32,356 nt of DNA from a virus: positions 1 to 32,356 of the IMG/VR virus record IMGVR_UViG_3300046524_000304. One strand, written 5' to 3'. Shown here in pieces: positions 22,927 to 28,549 of the stretch (position 1 is its first letter; every line of letters starts with the position of its first letter). The notes under the pieces were generated by a model that saw nothing but the letters and a program-made list of their open reading frames with translations, was not told where the DNA came from and did not search any database. The position numbers were made by a program, and so were the translations under genes.

Positions 22927-23930
22927 GCGGCCTCCGCGTGCGCAACCTTGTCGCGCGGGATGTCATTGAAGTAGCCGTACAGGGCGTCGTACTGCTCGTC
23001 GCCGAAGCGCGCCGCGTCGCGCAGCATGTCTTCCATCCATTCGCCCGGGCCCGCCGCCTTCACCACGCGCGCCTTGAAGCGCATGAAGACCTCGCCGTCT
23101 TTCTGGGTCACCCCGAGCTGCTTAGCGCGCTCAGCGACACCAGCATTCGACTTGTGCCAGTCGCCGGCTATCGCCGCGCCCGTGCCACCGACTGCAGCCA
23201 ACGACTGGGGCTTCACCGGGAACAGTCCGGTCCAGCCGCGCAGCACCGCTTCTTCGACGCTGACCTCGGGGCTTTGGCCTGCAGCGGCGAGCATTTCCAG
23301 CTTCTTGATCGACACGCGGGCCGCCGGTCGCGTCCAGGGCGCATCCTTCGATTTCGCCTCGCGGTGCTCGCACCACATGTCCCACACGGCGAACGGAATT
23401 GCGGCAGGCAGTTCGATGTTCAGAAGTTCTGCATGCAACGCAACTCGCGGCGCACGCCGCGCAGGTTGGTGGTTCCCTGATGGTTCCTCTGGTGGTTCAT
23501 GGTGAATCGGGTGCAACCCATTGCGCCCTTTAGCGAAACCCGTTGCACCCTTTGTGTCGCCCGTTGCACCCTTTTCTGTCGTTCGTTGCACCCTTTTTTT
23601 GGGTGCAAGCGTTGCACCCTTTGAGCCAGACGAAAAGGGTGCAATTTCTGCACCGTTTATCCAGTCAGGGTTGATGCGGTATTCGCATGCGCGACCACGG
23701 CCACCGCCAGCATTTGCGACCTTGATCAGCCAGCCGCTCTTCACCATGCCTTGGATCTGGTACTGAACCGCGCGCGGCGAACGACGTACCTTCTCGGCCA
23801 TCGTGTCGATGCTCGGGAAGATGTGTTCGCCGTTGTCGTCGCAGAAGTCGGCCAGCTTCAATGCCAGCAGTAGCTCGTGATCCTCGCCGGGATAGCGGTC
23901 CCACACCATGGTCTGGATCTTGATGCTCAC
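22923..23930 (-). CDS. Phage replication initiator, winged helix (O-like), with internal origin iterons
   Basis: A 335-residue protein starting at GTG 23930, which overlaps the preceding stop. The N-terminal domain (ELLLALKLADFCDDNGEHIF, then PSIDTMAEKVRRSPRAVQYQ and IQGMVKSGWLIKVANAGGGR) is a replication-initiator-type winged helix of the HTH_36 kind. A low-complexity middle (about 105-145: KGAT repeats) coincides with the DNA iteron array. The C-terminal part includes WDMWCEHREAKSKDAPWTRP and RGWTGLFPV, seen in phage replication proteins. By analogy to lambda O it would bind the iterons and recruit host helicase machinery. The iterons are a sign that the origin is in the gene. Confidence 0.75.
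   Translation of the reverse strand: MSIKIQTMVWDRYPGEDHELLLALKLADFCDDNGEHIFPSIDTMAEKVRRSPRAVQYQIQGMVKSGWLIKVANAGGGRGRACEYRINPDWINGAEIAPFSSGSKGATLAPKKRVQRTTEKGATGDTKGATGFAKGRNGLHPIHHEPPEEPSGNHQPARRAPRVALHAELLNIELPAAIPFAVWDMWCEHREAKSKDAPWTRPAARVSIKKLEMLAAAGQSPEVSVEEAVLRGWTGLFPVKPQSLAAVGGTGAAIAGDWHKSNAGVAERAKQLGVTQKDGEVFMRFKARVVKAAGPGEWMEDMLRDAARFGDEQYDALYGYFNDIPRDKVAHAEAA
23509..23645. repeat. Iteron array, candidate origin of replication inside the initiator gene
   Basis: The 13-mer CGTTGCACCCTTT occurs in exact form at 23541, 23562, 23584 and 23610, and with two changes at 23519 (CATTGCGCCCTTT). Spacing is 22, 21, 22 and 26 bases, near two helical turns. In the opposite direction, cores GGGTGCAA lie at about 23509, 23601 and 23637. 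A T-run follows at 23593-23600. As in lambda and relatives the repeats lie within the gene of the initiator. They code for the repeated KGAT/KGR peptide, which explains the protein's low complexity. Confidence 0.7.
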
Positions 23931-24187
23931 GCTGCGGCCCCCAGCTTCACGCAATACACGAGAGCGCCGCCACGCACTTCGGACGACAGTAGACCGTCCT
24001 TCTCGAGTGCCTTGATCTGCGTGCGAACGGCCGATGCCGACAGGCCGCACTTAGCCGACAGCACTCGCACCGACGGCCAGCATTCACCTGTGGACTGCGT
24101 TGCAAAGTCGGCGAGTGCCAGAAGGACGATCTTCTTCGCCGCACGCATGTCGCGTTGCCAGGCCAGATTGACGAGATGAAAGCTCAC
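23927..24187 (-). CDS. Small winged helix DNA-binding protein (HTH_36-like)
   Basis: An 86-residue protein from GTG 24187, overlapping the preceding TGA. Most of the chain is one winged helix domain: RAAKKIVLLALADFATQSTG, ECWPSVRVLSAKCGLSASAV, RTQIKALEKDGLLSSEV. It is similar in kind to the N-terminal domain of the next gene, so the two could be paralogous or interact at the origin. Its stop overlaps the initiator GTG (GTGA). It is likely a replication or regulatory protein. Confidence 0.7.
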   Translation of the reverse strand: MSFHLVNLAWQRDMRAAKKIVLLALADFATQSTGECWPSVRVLSAKCGLSASAVRTQIKALEKDGLLSSEVRGGALVYCVKLGAAA

Positions 24188-24495
24188 GCGGCCGCCTTTG
24201 CCACGACGGCTAGAAGCTGCTGGCTCGTCTGCGTGGCCAGATCCTTGCGCGCACCGATGACCTTCAGGCGACCGGCGTCGAGCAGCTCGCGCACGCGCCC
24301 GCAGACGCTGCACAGCTTCATGTTGGTGATTGCGGCGATGTCTTCGCGCGTCAGCGGAGGACGGCCGTGTTCGAACGCGTCGAGCACCATCCGCTGCTTG
24401 GCGGAAAGCTCCTTGACGGTGAGCGCGTGATAGGCGTCGCTTTGGGTCTCAGCGACGCGGCGCCCCGAGCGCCCGCTATAGATTTCCGTCTGCAT
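24184..24495 (-). CDS. Winged helix-like regulatory protein
   Basis: A 103-residue protein from ATG 24495. Residues about 25-75 (ALTVKELSAKQRMVLDAFEH, GRPPLTREDIAAITNMKLCS, VCGRVRELLDAGRLKVIGAR) have the pattern of a winged helix domain that controls phage replication regions. It ends with an Ala-rich helix. The two next genes in the operon also encode winged helix domains. It is an early gene, probably expressed from P_R. Confidence 0.65.
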   Translation of the reverse strand: MQTEIYSGRSGRRVAETQSDAYHALTVKELSAKQRMVLDAFEHGRPPLTREDIAAITNMKLCSVCGRVRELLDAGRLKVIGARKDLATQTSQQLLAVVAKAAA

Positions 24496-24511
24496 GGCGG
24501 ATCTCCGGGAG

Positions 24512-24859
24512 TTAGGCGGCTTGCTTCTGAGCTTGGAGCGCGGCGTACTGGCGCTTGCTCATCTGATGCATTACCGGCGCACTGCGGAGATTCGGGCTGT
24601 ACGAGTCCTGATCGCCGTGGAAACTCTGCATCCAGCTGCGCTTCTCCCGCTCCTGTTCCTTCGTGCCGGTGTGCGGCATGTACTTGCTACGCATCGAACC
24701 GCCCAGCCACTTCGAACCGCGACCACCACGGCCCTTGCCGCGCGAGCGGTACGGGCCGATCTCGGCCATAGCGGCATTGCGCTGACCGACGTTAGCGAGG
24801 CTCATAGCTGCGGCGATTGCAGCCATCATCATTTGTGCACGTGCGAACGGACTTGCCAT
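24512..24859 (-). CDS. Hypothetical early protein, 115 residues
   Basis: The ATG at 24859 has a GGAGATCGAA site. The sequence starts with a Met/Ala-rich helix (ASPFARAQMMMAAIAAAMSL) followed by a basic, Gly-rich stretch (YRSRGKGRGGRGSKWLGGSM, then RSKYMPHTGTKEQEREKRSW) and a helical Gln-rich end. The basic stretch suggests nucleic acid binding. Short proteins with this layout are common in Burkholderia phages near the replication genes, but no function is known to me. Confidence 0.6.
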   Translation of the reverse strand: MASPFARAQMMMAAIAAAMSLANVGQRNAAMAEIGPYRSRGKGRGGRGSKWLGGSMRSKYMPHTGTKEQEREKRSWMQSFHGDQDSYSPNLRSAPVMHQMSKRQYAALQAQKQAA

Positions 24860-24995
24860 TTCGATCTCCAATGGGTCTGACCGCTATGCGATCAGTAGTA
24901 CTAAATCGGGACATAAGACGCCTGGCTCGCAAGAGGCTTATGTGTCGATTCAACCCATGGATGCCCGGCCGGTCCTGCCGGGTTGCTGCACTGCC
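24860..24995. other. Non-coding gap with an imperfect inverted repeat
   Basis: This 136-base gap between two early genes holds an inverted repeat: ACATAA (24911-24916) and GCCT (24920-24923) pair with AGGC (24934-24937) and TTATGT (24938-24943), with a 3-base bulge on one side. There is no T-run after the stem in either direction, so it is not a standard terminator. It may be an mRNA processing or regulator site. Confidence 0.3.
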
Positions 24996-25196
24996 CTACT
25001 TTGTCCCCTCGTGTCCCTTCTTGGGACGCGCTTCAAACGCGACGACTATTGCGCTCTGATACCCATACGCGCTTTTCAGAACGTGATAACCGAGAAATTC
25101 CGAGGTAGAAACTCCAGCCATTGCTGCGCGAACCGCGAGATCGGTTGCTTCGGGAGCGGGAAGCTCAACAATCAAACTGGTCTTGCACTGCGTCAT
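24996..25196 (-). CDS. Small hypothetical early protein, possible ribbon-helix-helix type
   Basis: A 66-residue protein. ATG at 25196 overlaps the stop of the upstream gene (ATGA), which supports the start. The chain (TQCKTSLIVELPAPEATDLA, VRAAMAGVSTSEFLGYHVLK) has a short beta-like start and two helices, as in small ribbon-helix-helix proteins, and ends in a basic tail (RPKKGHEGTK). It has no certain family. It and the preceding gene form a coupled pair early in the leftward operon. Confidence 0.55.
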   Translation of the reverse strand: MTQCKTSLIVELPAPEATDLAVRAAMAGVSTSEFLGYHVLKSAYGYQSAIVVAFEARPKKGHEGTK

Positions 25197-25417
25197 GCGT
25201 TCACCTGCGTCCCACCTTGGGCCATGTCAGCACTGAAGGTGATCAGGTTTGCTGGCAAATTACCTACTGCGCCAAACAAGTGGAGTCTGACAATGCGAGC
25301 CAACCCGGCAGAATCACCATCAATACCGTGCAAAGCCTTGAAGGCCTGCAAAGCGACGAACTCCTTATCCGAAAGCCGTGTCTTCACTTCGTTTCGAAAC
25401 TCGGTGCGGCGTGACAT
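25193..25417 (-). CDS. Small early protein, possible ribbon-helix-helix regulator
   Basis: A 74-residue protein. ATG at 25417 has an excellent GAGGAAGAA site. The sequence SRRTEFRNEVKTRLSDKEFV, then ALQAFKALHGIDGDSAGLAR and IVRLHLFG, resembles the Arc/CopG-like pattern: a strand with alternating residues, then two helices. It would be a DNA-binding regulator of early transcription. The long in-frame extension upstream is not needed. Function is inferred. Confidence 0.6.
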   Translation of the reverse strand: MSRRTEFRNEVKTRLSDKEFVALQAFKALHGIDGDSAGLARIVRLHLFGAVGNLPANLITFSADMAQGGTQVNA

Positions 25418-25521
25418 TTCTTCCTCCTTTTCAAAACAACTACCCATGAAACTGGTGAGCACCTGCGACCGTGTCAGAATTGCGCTTCCACACGACCAAC
25501 CCCTCAACAATCGAGGCGCTC

Positions 25522-25737
25522 ATGACCTTCAGCATGGACAACCATTCACTCGACATTCCCTGCGGGAAATGTGGCAAGAAATTCAAGGAGACGATCGGAC
25601 GGTTGAAGCGCAATCCGAAACTCACCTGCGGATCCTGCGGGGCCGTTACCAACGTCGAGACAGACGAGCTCAGAAGGGTCGAGCAGTCCATCAAGAAAGC
25701 GTTGGACGGAATCGGGAAAGGCTTTGGAAAGCGTTGA
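25522..25737 (+). CDS. Zinc-ribbon protein on the opposite strand to its neighbours
   Basis: A 71-residue protein from ATG 25522 (GAGGCGCTC precedes it). It has IPCGKCGKKFKETIGRLKRN, then PKLTCGSCGAV, so two CxxC pairs form a zinc ribbon, followed by a helical C-terminus (ELRRVEQSIKKALDGIGKGF). Stand-alone proteins of this type are seen in Burkholderia genomes and phages, probably as nucleic acid or protein binders. It is the only plus-strand gene within the leftward early region, so it may be a lysogeny-time (moron-like) gene. It overlaps a doubtful minus-strand ORF. Confidence 0.65.
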   Translation: MTFSMDNHSLDIPCGKCGKKFKETIGRLKRNPKLTCGSCGAVTNVETDELRRVEQSIKKALDGIGKGFGKR

Positions 25738-25803
25738 CAGATTGGCAAGCGCGTCAAGAATCGGCGCGCTTTCCGGGATCAGCCGTATGGAAAGATCAGG
25801 CAT
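25546..25803 (-). CDS. Doubtful early ORF, antisense to the zinc-ribbon gene
   Basis: An 85-residue ORF. The ATG at 25803 overlaps the end of the preceding gene (ATGCCTGA), which is the usual coupling style here, and the start PDLSIRLIPESAPILDALAN looks protein-like. From about residue 25 onwards it runs antisense to the zinc-ribbon gene, and its composition there looks like a shadow. Either only one of the pair is expressed at a time or this ORF is not real. Confidence 0.3.
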   Translation of the reverse strand: MPDLSIRLIPESAPILDALANLSTLSKAFPDSVQRFLDGLLDPSELVCLDVGNGPAGSAGEFRIALQPSDRLLEFLATFPAGNVE

Positions 25804-25957
25804 TACGAACCTCTTGTTCAAGCGTTTCGAGCCCGGCATTGATCACTACGGCATATCCATTGCGCTCAGCGCTCACACGCTTCAGCGACTCGTCGCACGA
25901 AAGCAGGATCGCAGGCCGGATCAGCCGCAGTACAAATCGCGCATACAGTTGTTTCAT
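25796..25957 (-). CDS. Small hypothetical early protein
   Basis: A 53-residue protein from ATG 25957. It reads KQLYARFVLRLIRPAILLSC, then DESLKRVSAERNGYAVVINA and GLETLEQEVRNA. It starts immediately after the stop of the YdaS-like gene (25959), so it is the second gene of the leftward operon. The N-terminal half is hydrophobic and basic. No family is recognised. Confidence 0.5.
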   Translation of the reverse strand: MKQLYARFVLRLIRPAILLSCDESLKRVSAERNGYAVVINAGLETLEQEVRNA

Positions 25958-25958
25958 C

Positions 25959-26288
25959 TCAGATCACCATCCGCGCAGACTTGCTGTTCTTGTTGCTGCC
26001 ACCAACTGGTGGCTGAACGTCATCGCTTGCGGCCGCCCGGTCGGTGGTAGAGCCACCATTTTTGGCGGCCAACTCCGGCCAGATAGACTCCCAATCGTCC
26101 GGCCGCAGCATCTGGCGAGTCACCACACCAGAAGTGGCCTGTTCGATCGGCGTACAGTGCTCGATGGGGACCTGACGATCGGGAGACATCCATTGATGAA
26201 CCGCGCCCTTCGTGACGCCAAGGATGTCGGCCAGTGCCTTGTAACCACCGACAGTAGCCGCGGCAATCGCGATGGGGTGTTTGGTCAT
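25959..26288 (-). CDS. YdaS/Cro-like DNA-binding protein
   Basis: A 109-residue protein from ATG 26288 (a TTG at 26303 in the same frame is an alternative). Residues about 3-55 (KHPIAIAAATVGGYKALADI, LGVTKGAVHQWM, then RQVPIEHCTPIEQATSGVVT) are the YdaS-type Cro-like helix-turn-helix, in which the second helix pair binds operators. It faces the CI-type repressor gene and is the first gene of the leftward lytic operon, as cro is in lambda. It would repress the CI promoter or tune P_R. The C-terminal tail is Ser/Asn-rich. Confidence 0.8.
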   Translation of the reverse strand: MTKHPIAIAAATVGGYKALADILGVTKGAVHQWMSPDRQVPIEHCTPIEQATSGVVTRQMLRPDDWESIWPELAAKNGGSTTDRAAASDDVQPPVGGSNKNSKSARMVI

Positions 26289-26321
26289 TTGGAGGTCGGG
26301 CAATGAGTGAGCTTCCGACCA

Positions 26322-26350
26322 AGTATAGATTTACTAGACTTGAAAGTAAA
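26322..26350 (-). promoter_or_regulatory. Leftward lytic promoter (P_R equivalent)
   Basis: On the minus strand TTTACT (26350-26345) is followed 17 bases later by TATACT (26327-26322). The -10 box overlaps operator O1. Transcription would start near 26315 and read the YdaS-like gene and the early operon. A 40-base segment including this promoter is repeated with its operator at 27614-27654, where the -35 box is the better TTGACT. Confidence 0.65.
26323..26339. promoter_or_regulatory. CI operator O1
   Basis: The 17-mer GTATAGATTTACTAGAC is an imperfect palindrome with half-sites GTATAG and CTAGAC (the latter being GTCTAG read in reverse) around five bases. It overlaps the -10 box of the leftward promoter, so binding would block it. 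The layout (17 bp) resembles lambda operators. Confidence 0.6.
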
Positions 26351-26369
26351 GAAAAACGAGACCTTGAGC

Positions 26370-26386
26370 GTTTAGACTTCCTATAC
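26370..26386. promoter_or_regulatory. CI operator O2 and likely -10 region of the repressor promoter
   Basis: The 17-mer GTTTAGACTTCCTATAC has the same half-site pattern (GTTTAG, CTATAC). The segment TATACC (26382-26387) lies about 9 bases before the ATG at 26396, so if it is a -10 box the repressor mRNA would be nearly leaderless, as lambda cI is from P_RM. No good -35 is visible, which also fits an activated promoter. Confidence 0.5.
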
Positions 26387-26395
26387 CCTGCCGCC

Positions 26396-27271
26396 ATGGA
26401 AATGAGAAACTGGATCAGGTCTGCCCGGAAAAAGGCCGACCTAACACAAGAGCAGCTCGGCGAAAGGCTCGGTGTAACCAAAGGAAACGTGTCTGCTTGG
26501 GAAAATGGCAGGCACGAGCCGAGCTATGCTCAAGTCCAAGAGATTTCGGTCATCACGAAGTGCCCGATGCCGGATTCTCAGCCAGGCACCTCCCCTACGA
26601 CAGCACTCGACAGCAAAGACGTCTCAGTGCGCGTTCAGGAAATGCTTACGGAAACTGGAATGGATAGCGTGGCGTTTGCTGAAAAGGCCCAGATTCCTCA
26701 TGAGAGAGTGGAGTCTTGGCTGAAGAACGCCGCCATAAGCGTCGAAGACGCAGTCGCAATTCAAACGGTTTTTGGCTACAACAGCGCCTGGGTGCTGGCC
26801 CGCGTGGGTCAAAAGAAGGCCGCTATCTTATATAACGATGAATTCCGCCCCAGGAGCATCGGGAAACGGAAGAGATTAGCGGTGGTGGGCATGGCGCAAT
26901 TGGGGGATGGTGGATTCTGGGCGGATATTGAATATCCGGTAGGCCACGGGGATGGTTACATTGACTGGCCGACGTCTGACCCAGACGCATATGCACTCGA
27001 GTGCTCAGGTGACTCTATGAAACCTCGAATCAAGCACGGGGAATTCGTAATCGTCGAGCCGAACACTCCCCTGCAGCCAGGCGAAGAGGTTTTGGTCAAG
27101 TCAAAGGACGGGCGAGTGATGGTCAAGGAGATGGCGTACAAGATCGCCGGCCGCTATACATTGCTCTCGGTCAATGAAGACCACGCGAAAATTACCATCC
27201 ACGAAGACGAGATCGAAAAGATCCACTTTGTCGCCGGCATCGCTAAAAAGACAATGTTTCACCGCTTCTGA
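26396..27271 (+). CDS. CI-type repressor with S24 LexA-like peptidase domain
   Basis: A 291-residue protein from ATG 26396. A longer frame from 26303 (SD GGAGG) is possible but would leave no space for the divergent promoters. Residues about 3-55 (NWIRSARKKADLTQEQLGER, LGVTKGNVSAWENGRHEPS) are an XRE helix-turn-helix. Residues about 80-140 look like a second, weaker helix-turn-helix (VAFAEKAQIPHERVESWLKN). The C-terminal half is a S24 domain: ALECSGDSMKPRIKHGEFVI carries the Ser, and GRVMVKEM the Lys of the dyad. It keeps lysogeny and is autocleaved on SOS. The classical Ala-Gly cleavage pair is not obvious. Confidence 0.88.
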   Translation: MEMRNWIRSARKKADLTQEQLGERLGVTKGNVSAWENGRHEPSYAQVQEISVITKCPMPDSQPGTSPTTALDSKDVSVRVQEMLTETGMDSVAFAEKAQIPHERVESWLKNAAISVEDAVAIQTVFGYNSAWVLARVGQKKAAILYNDEFRPRSIGKRKRLAVVGMAQLGDGGFWADIEYPVGHGDGYIDWPTSDPDAYALECSGDSMKPRIKHGEFVIVEPNTPLQPGEEVLVKSKDGRVMVKEMAYKIAGRYTLLSVNEDHAKITIHEDEIEKIHFVAGIAKKTMFHRF

Positions 27272-27291
27272 GATCGCAGTCCCGAAACTTC

Positions 27292-27534
27292 TCACCTAGG
27301 CTCGATACGTCCTAGCGTCGTCCGCCGCGGGAATTCTAGAACTGCGCTGTCGCCATCTTTGCCGGCGCGGCTGTTAAGTTCGCGCAGCTCATCGCGGATT
27401 TCCTGCAGCAACTCAATCCCCTCATCCACGCGCCAGTACCACAGCGTCACGGCGCGAAGCCACTTGGCAATAGCGACTAGGATCGCTACGCCGACGACAA
27501 GTATCACCAGCAAAAGCATCCACGAATTCAGCAT
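27292..27534 (-). CDS. Small membrane protein, convergent with the repressor gene
   Basis: An 80-residue protein from ATG 27534 (GGGTG before it). It has a hydrophobic N-terminus (NSWMLLLVILVVGVAILVAI) that would be a single membrane anchor, then KWLRAVTLWYWRVDEGIELL and a coiled-coil-like helix (QEIRDELRELNSRAG), and a basic tail. It could be a lysogeny gene (superinfection exclusion or moron), as it sits alone next to cI and reads against it. No family is recognised. Confidence 0.6.
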   Translation of the reverse strand: MLNSWMLLLVILVVGVAILVAIAKWLRAVTLWYWRVDEGIELLQEIRDELRELNSRAGKDGDSAVLEFPRRTTLGRIEPR

Positions 27535-27613
27535 CACCCACCCCCGTCGGTCTGACTGTAATAAGGCGCCGCACGCGCTTTCTCGGATGTTCGCAAAAAA
27601 ATCACACATGCGA

Positions 27614-27655
27614 GTCTCGTTTTTCTTGACTTTTGTTGTATAGGTTTTCTATACT
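27614..27655 (+). promoter_or_regulatory. Rightward promoter of the accessory/DGR operon with a perfect CI operator
   Basis: TTGACT (27626-27631), an 18-base spacer and TATACT (27650-27655) form a strong sigma70-type promoter. The perfect palindrome GTATAGGTTTTCTATAC (27638-27654) fills the spacer and the -10 box. The 41 bases 27614-27654, read in reverse, match 26323-26362: the 13-mer AGAAAAACGAGAC is identical and the operator lies at the same distance. It is a duplicated P_R-type unit, so CI should repress this operon in the lysogen. Confidence 0.75.
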
Positions 27656-27661
27656 TCATCT

Positions 27662-27773
27662 CAAGCGCTGGATGACAGCGCCAGCGTGACAAGTGCCCTA
27701 AGTTGAGCGGATTCTCGCGAGTCCTCTGTTCTTAGGGCGCATCTCACCACCTTCCAGATTCTTGGAGTGAGAG
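27662..27773 (+). other. Structured 5' leader of the accessory operon
   Basis: Three stems can be drawn in the leader: GCGCTG (27665) with CAGCGC (27676); GCCCTAAG (27695) with CTTAGGGC (27731); and TCTCAC (27742) with GTGAGA (27767). The third encloses the GGAG ribosome binding site of the first gene (27764-27767), so it could hide the site. The role is speculative. Confidence 0.4.
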
Positions 27774-27950
27774 ATGAACGTCAGAAAAGCCATGCATCGC
27801 GCTGCAACCAAAAGCCTCGACGGCCATTGCCGTTTCGTCGCGCAGCTCGGCCGCACCGTCGTAGTTCTCTCCCTTTCTGATCTGGCCCATTGTCCGAAGG
27901 CGCGTATTCAGGTGGCTTTTGCTGCCGGCAAACTAGTCGCGCCTCGGTAA
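27774..27950 (+). CDS. Small basic protein, first gene of the accessory operon
   Basis: A 58-residue protein with GGAGTGAGAG before ATG 27774. The sequence NVRKAMHRAATKSLDGHCRF, VAQLGRTVVVLSLSDLAHCP, then KARIQVAFAAGKLVA is basic and predicted alpha/beta. It is not recognised. It is the first gene downstream of the CI-controlled promoter and is followed by a chain of similar short genes. Confidence 0.55.
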   Translation: MNVRKAMHRAATKSLDGHCRFVAQLGRTVVVLSLSDLAHCPKARIQVAFAAGKLVAPR

Positions 27951-27968
27951 TCGAAAGAGAGATCGAGC

Positions 27969-28154
27969 ATGTCATTCAAATTTGAACTCCGCGCCCACGT
28001 AATTATCGACGCAAGCGGCGAAAACGGCGAGGTCATCGCCCGTGCGGAATACGCCACCAGCGAAGACGCGTATCTCCTCCGATACAAGTCGGCGGACGGC
28101 CGCGCAGTGGAATCCTGGTGGGGCGAAAGCGCTATCAGCCGTTTCAGCATCTGA
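27969..28154 (+). CDS. Small hypothetical protein
   Basis: A 61-residue protein from ATG 27969 with GAGAGATCGAGC upstream. It reads SFKFELRAHVIIDASGENGE, VIARAEYATSEDAYLLRYKS, ADGRAVESWWGESAIS. The alternating pattern suggests a small beta-barrel or SH3-like fold. No family is recognised. It is the second gene of the accessory operon. Confidence 0.6.
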   Translation: MSFKFELRAHVIIDASGENGEVIARAEYATSEDAYLLRYKSADGRAVESWWGESAISRFSI

Positions 28155-28173
28155 CTTTGACGCGGGGCGCGAA

Positions 28174-28254
28174 ATGGCATCTACCCAACCGAAACATACC
28201 GCCAAGACGCGCCCGCGCGACGAAGCGGATTTCTTTACGCGGAACGAAAAATGA
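28174..28254 (+). CDS. Very short hydrophilic peptide
   Basis: A 26-residue ORF from ATG 28174 (ASTQPKHTAKTRPRDEADFF plus six residues). Its stop overlaps the next ATG as ATGA, in the same coupling style as the rest of the genome, which is the main support that it is translated. The peptide is strongly polar. Confidence 0.4.
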   Translation: MASTQPKHTAKTRPRDEADFFTRNEK

Positions 28255-28415
28255 ACCGCGCCGCTTGCGATAACGCCCTGCTCCACGCCTGCGAGCGCAC
28301 ACACGGCCGGATGGCTCGCGCGTGCGGCATGGCCCTCGCCTACGGAGTTGCAATTGGCGGGGTCTGGTTCCTCTGCGCAGCCTACCGTGCCGGGGTGCTT
28401 TCGTGGCCGATCTGA
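28251..28415 (+). CDS. Small membrane peptide
   Basis: A 54-residue protein from ATG 28251, overlapping the preceding stop. The first 25 residues are polar with two Cys (NRAACDNALLHACERTHGRM), followed by a hydrophobic segment (ACGMALAYGVAIGGVWFLCA) and a short tail. It is probably a single-pass inner membrane peptide. No family is recognised. Its 3' end overlaps the next gene by 13 bases. Confidence 0.5.
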   Translation: MNRAACDNALLHACERTHGRMARACGMALAYGVAIGGVWFLCAAYRAGVLSWPI

Positions 28416-28531
28416 AATTCTGCCTTCGTATGTGCGCTGCCTTCGTTGCGATCGTCGTGATTCTGGGCATCGCTCAGAAATGGGATGACGCCCAAACCGA
28501 ACACGTTCGCGTGTCGATGCGTAACACCTGA
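28403..28531 (+). CDS. Small single-pass membrane peptide
   Basis: A 42-residue ORF starting at GTG 28403, overlapping the preceding gene. It has a hydrophobic core (MCAAFVAIVVILGIAQ) flanked by a basic N-terminus (ADLKFCLR) and a polar C-terminus (KWDDAQTEHVRVS). Topology resembles other tiny phage membrane peptides. Function is unknown. Confidence 0.45.
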   Translation: MADLKFCLRMCAAFVAIVVILGIAQKWDDAQTEHVRVSMRNT

Positions 28532-28549
28532 TCCCGGAAAAGCTCACCA

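Noticed and set aside
23509-23645. Repeats considered as a CRISPR array
   Set aside because: The repeats are 13 bases with 8-13 base gaps and lie in a coding sequence, so iterons are the better explanation.
24942-26306. Plus-strand ORF of 454 codons across the early region
   Set aside because: It runs antisense to several coupled early genes, changes composition along its length and has no plausible domain.
26303-26395. Upstream start for the CI repressor (ATG 26303 with GGAGG)
   Set aside because: It would make the coding region cross both operators and the leftward promoter and leave no room for divergent promoters. The ATG at 26396 starts directly before the helix-turn-helix domain.
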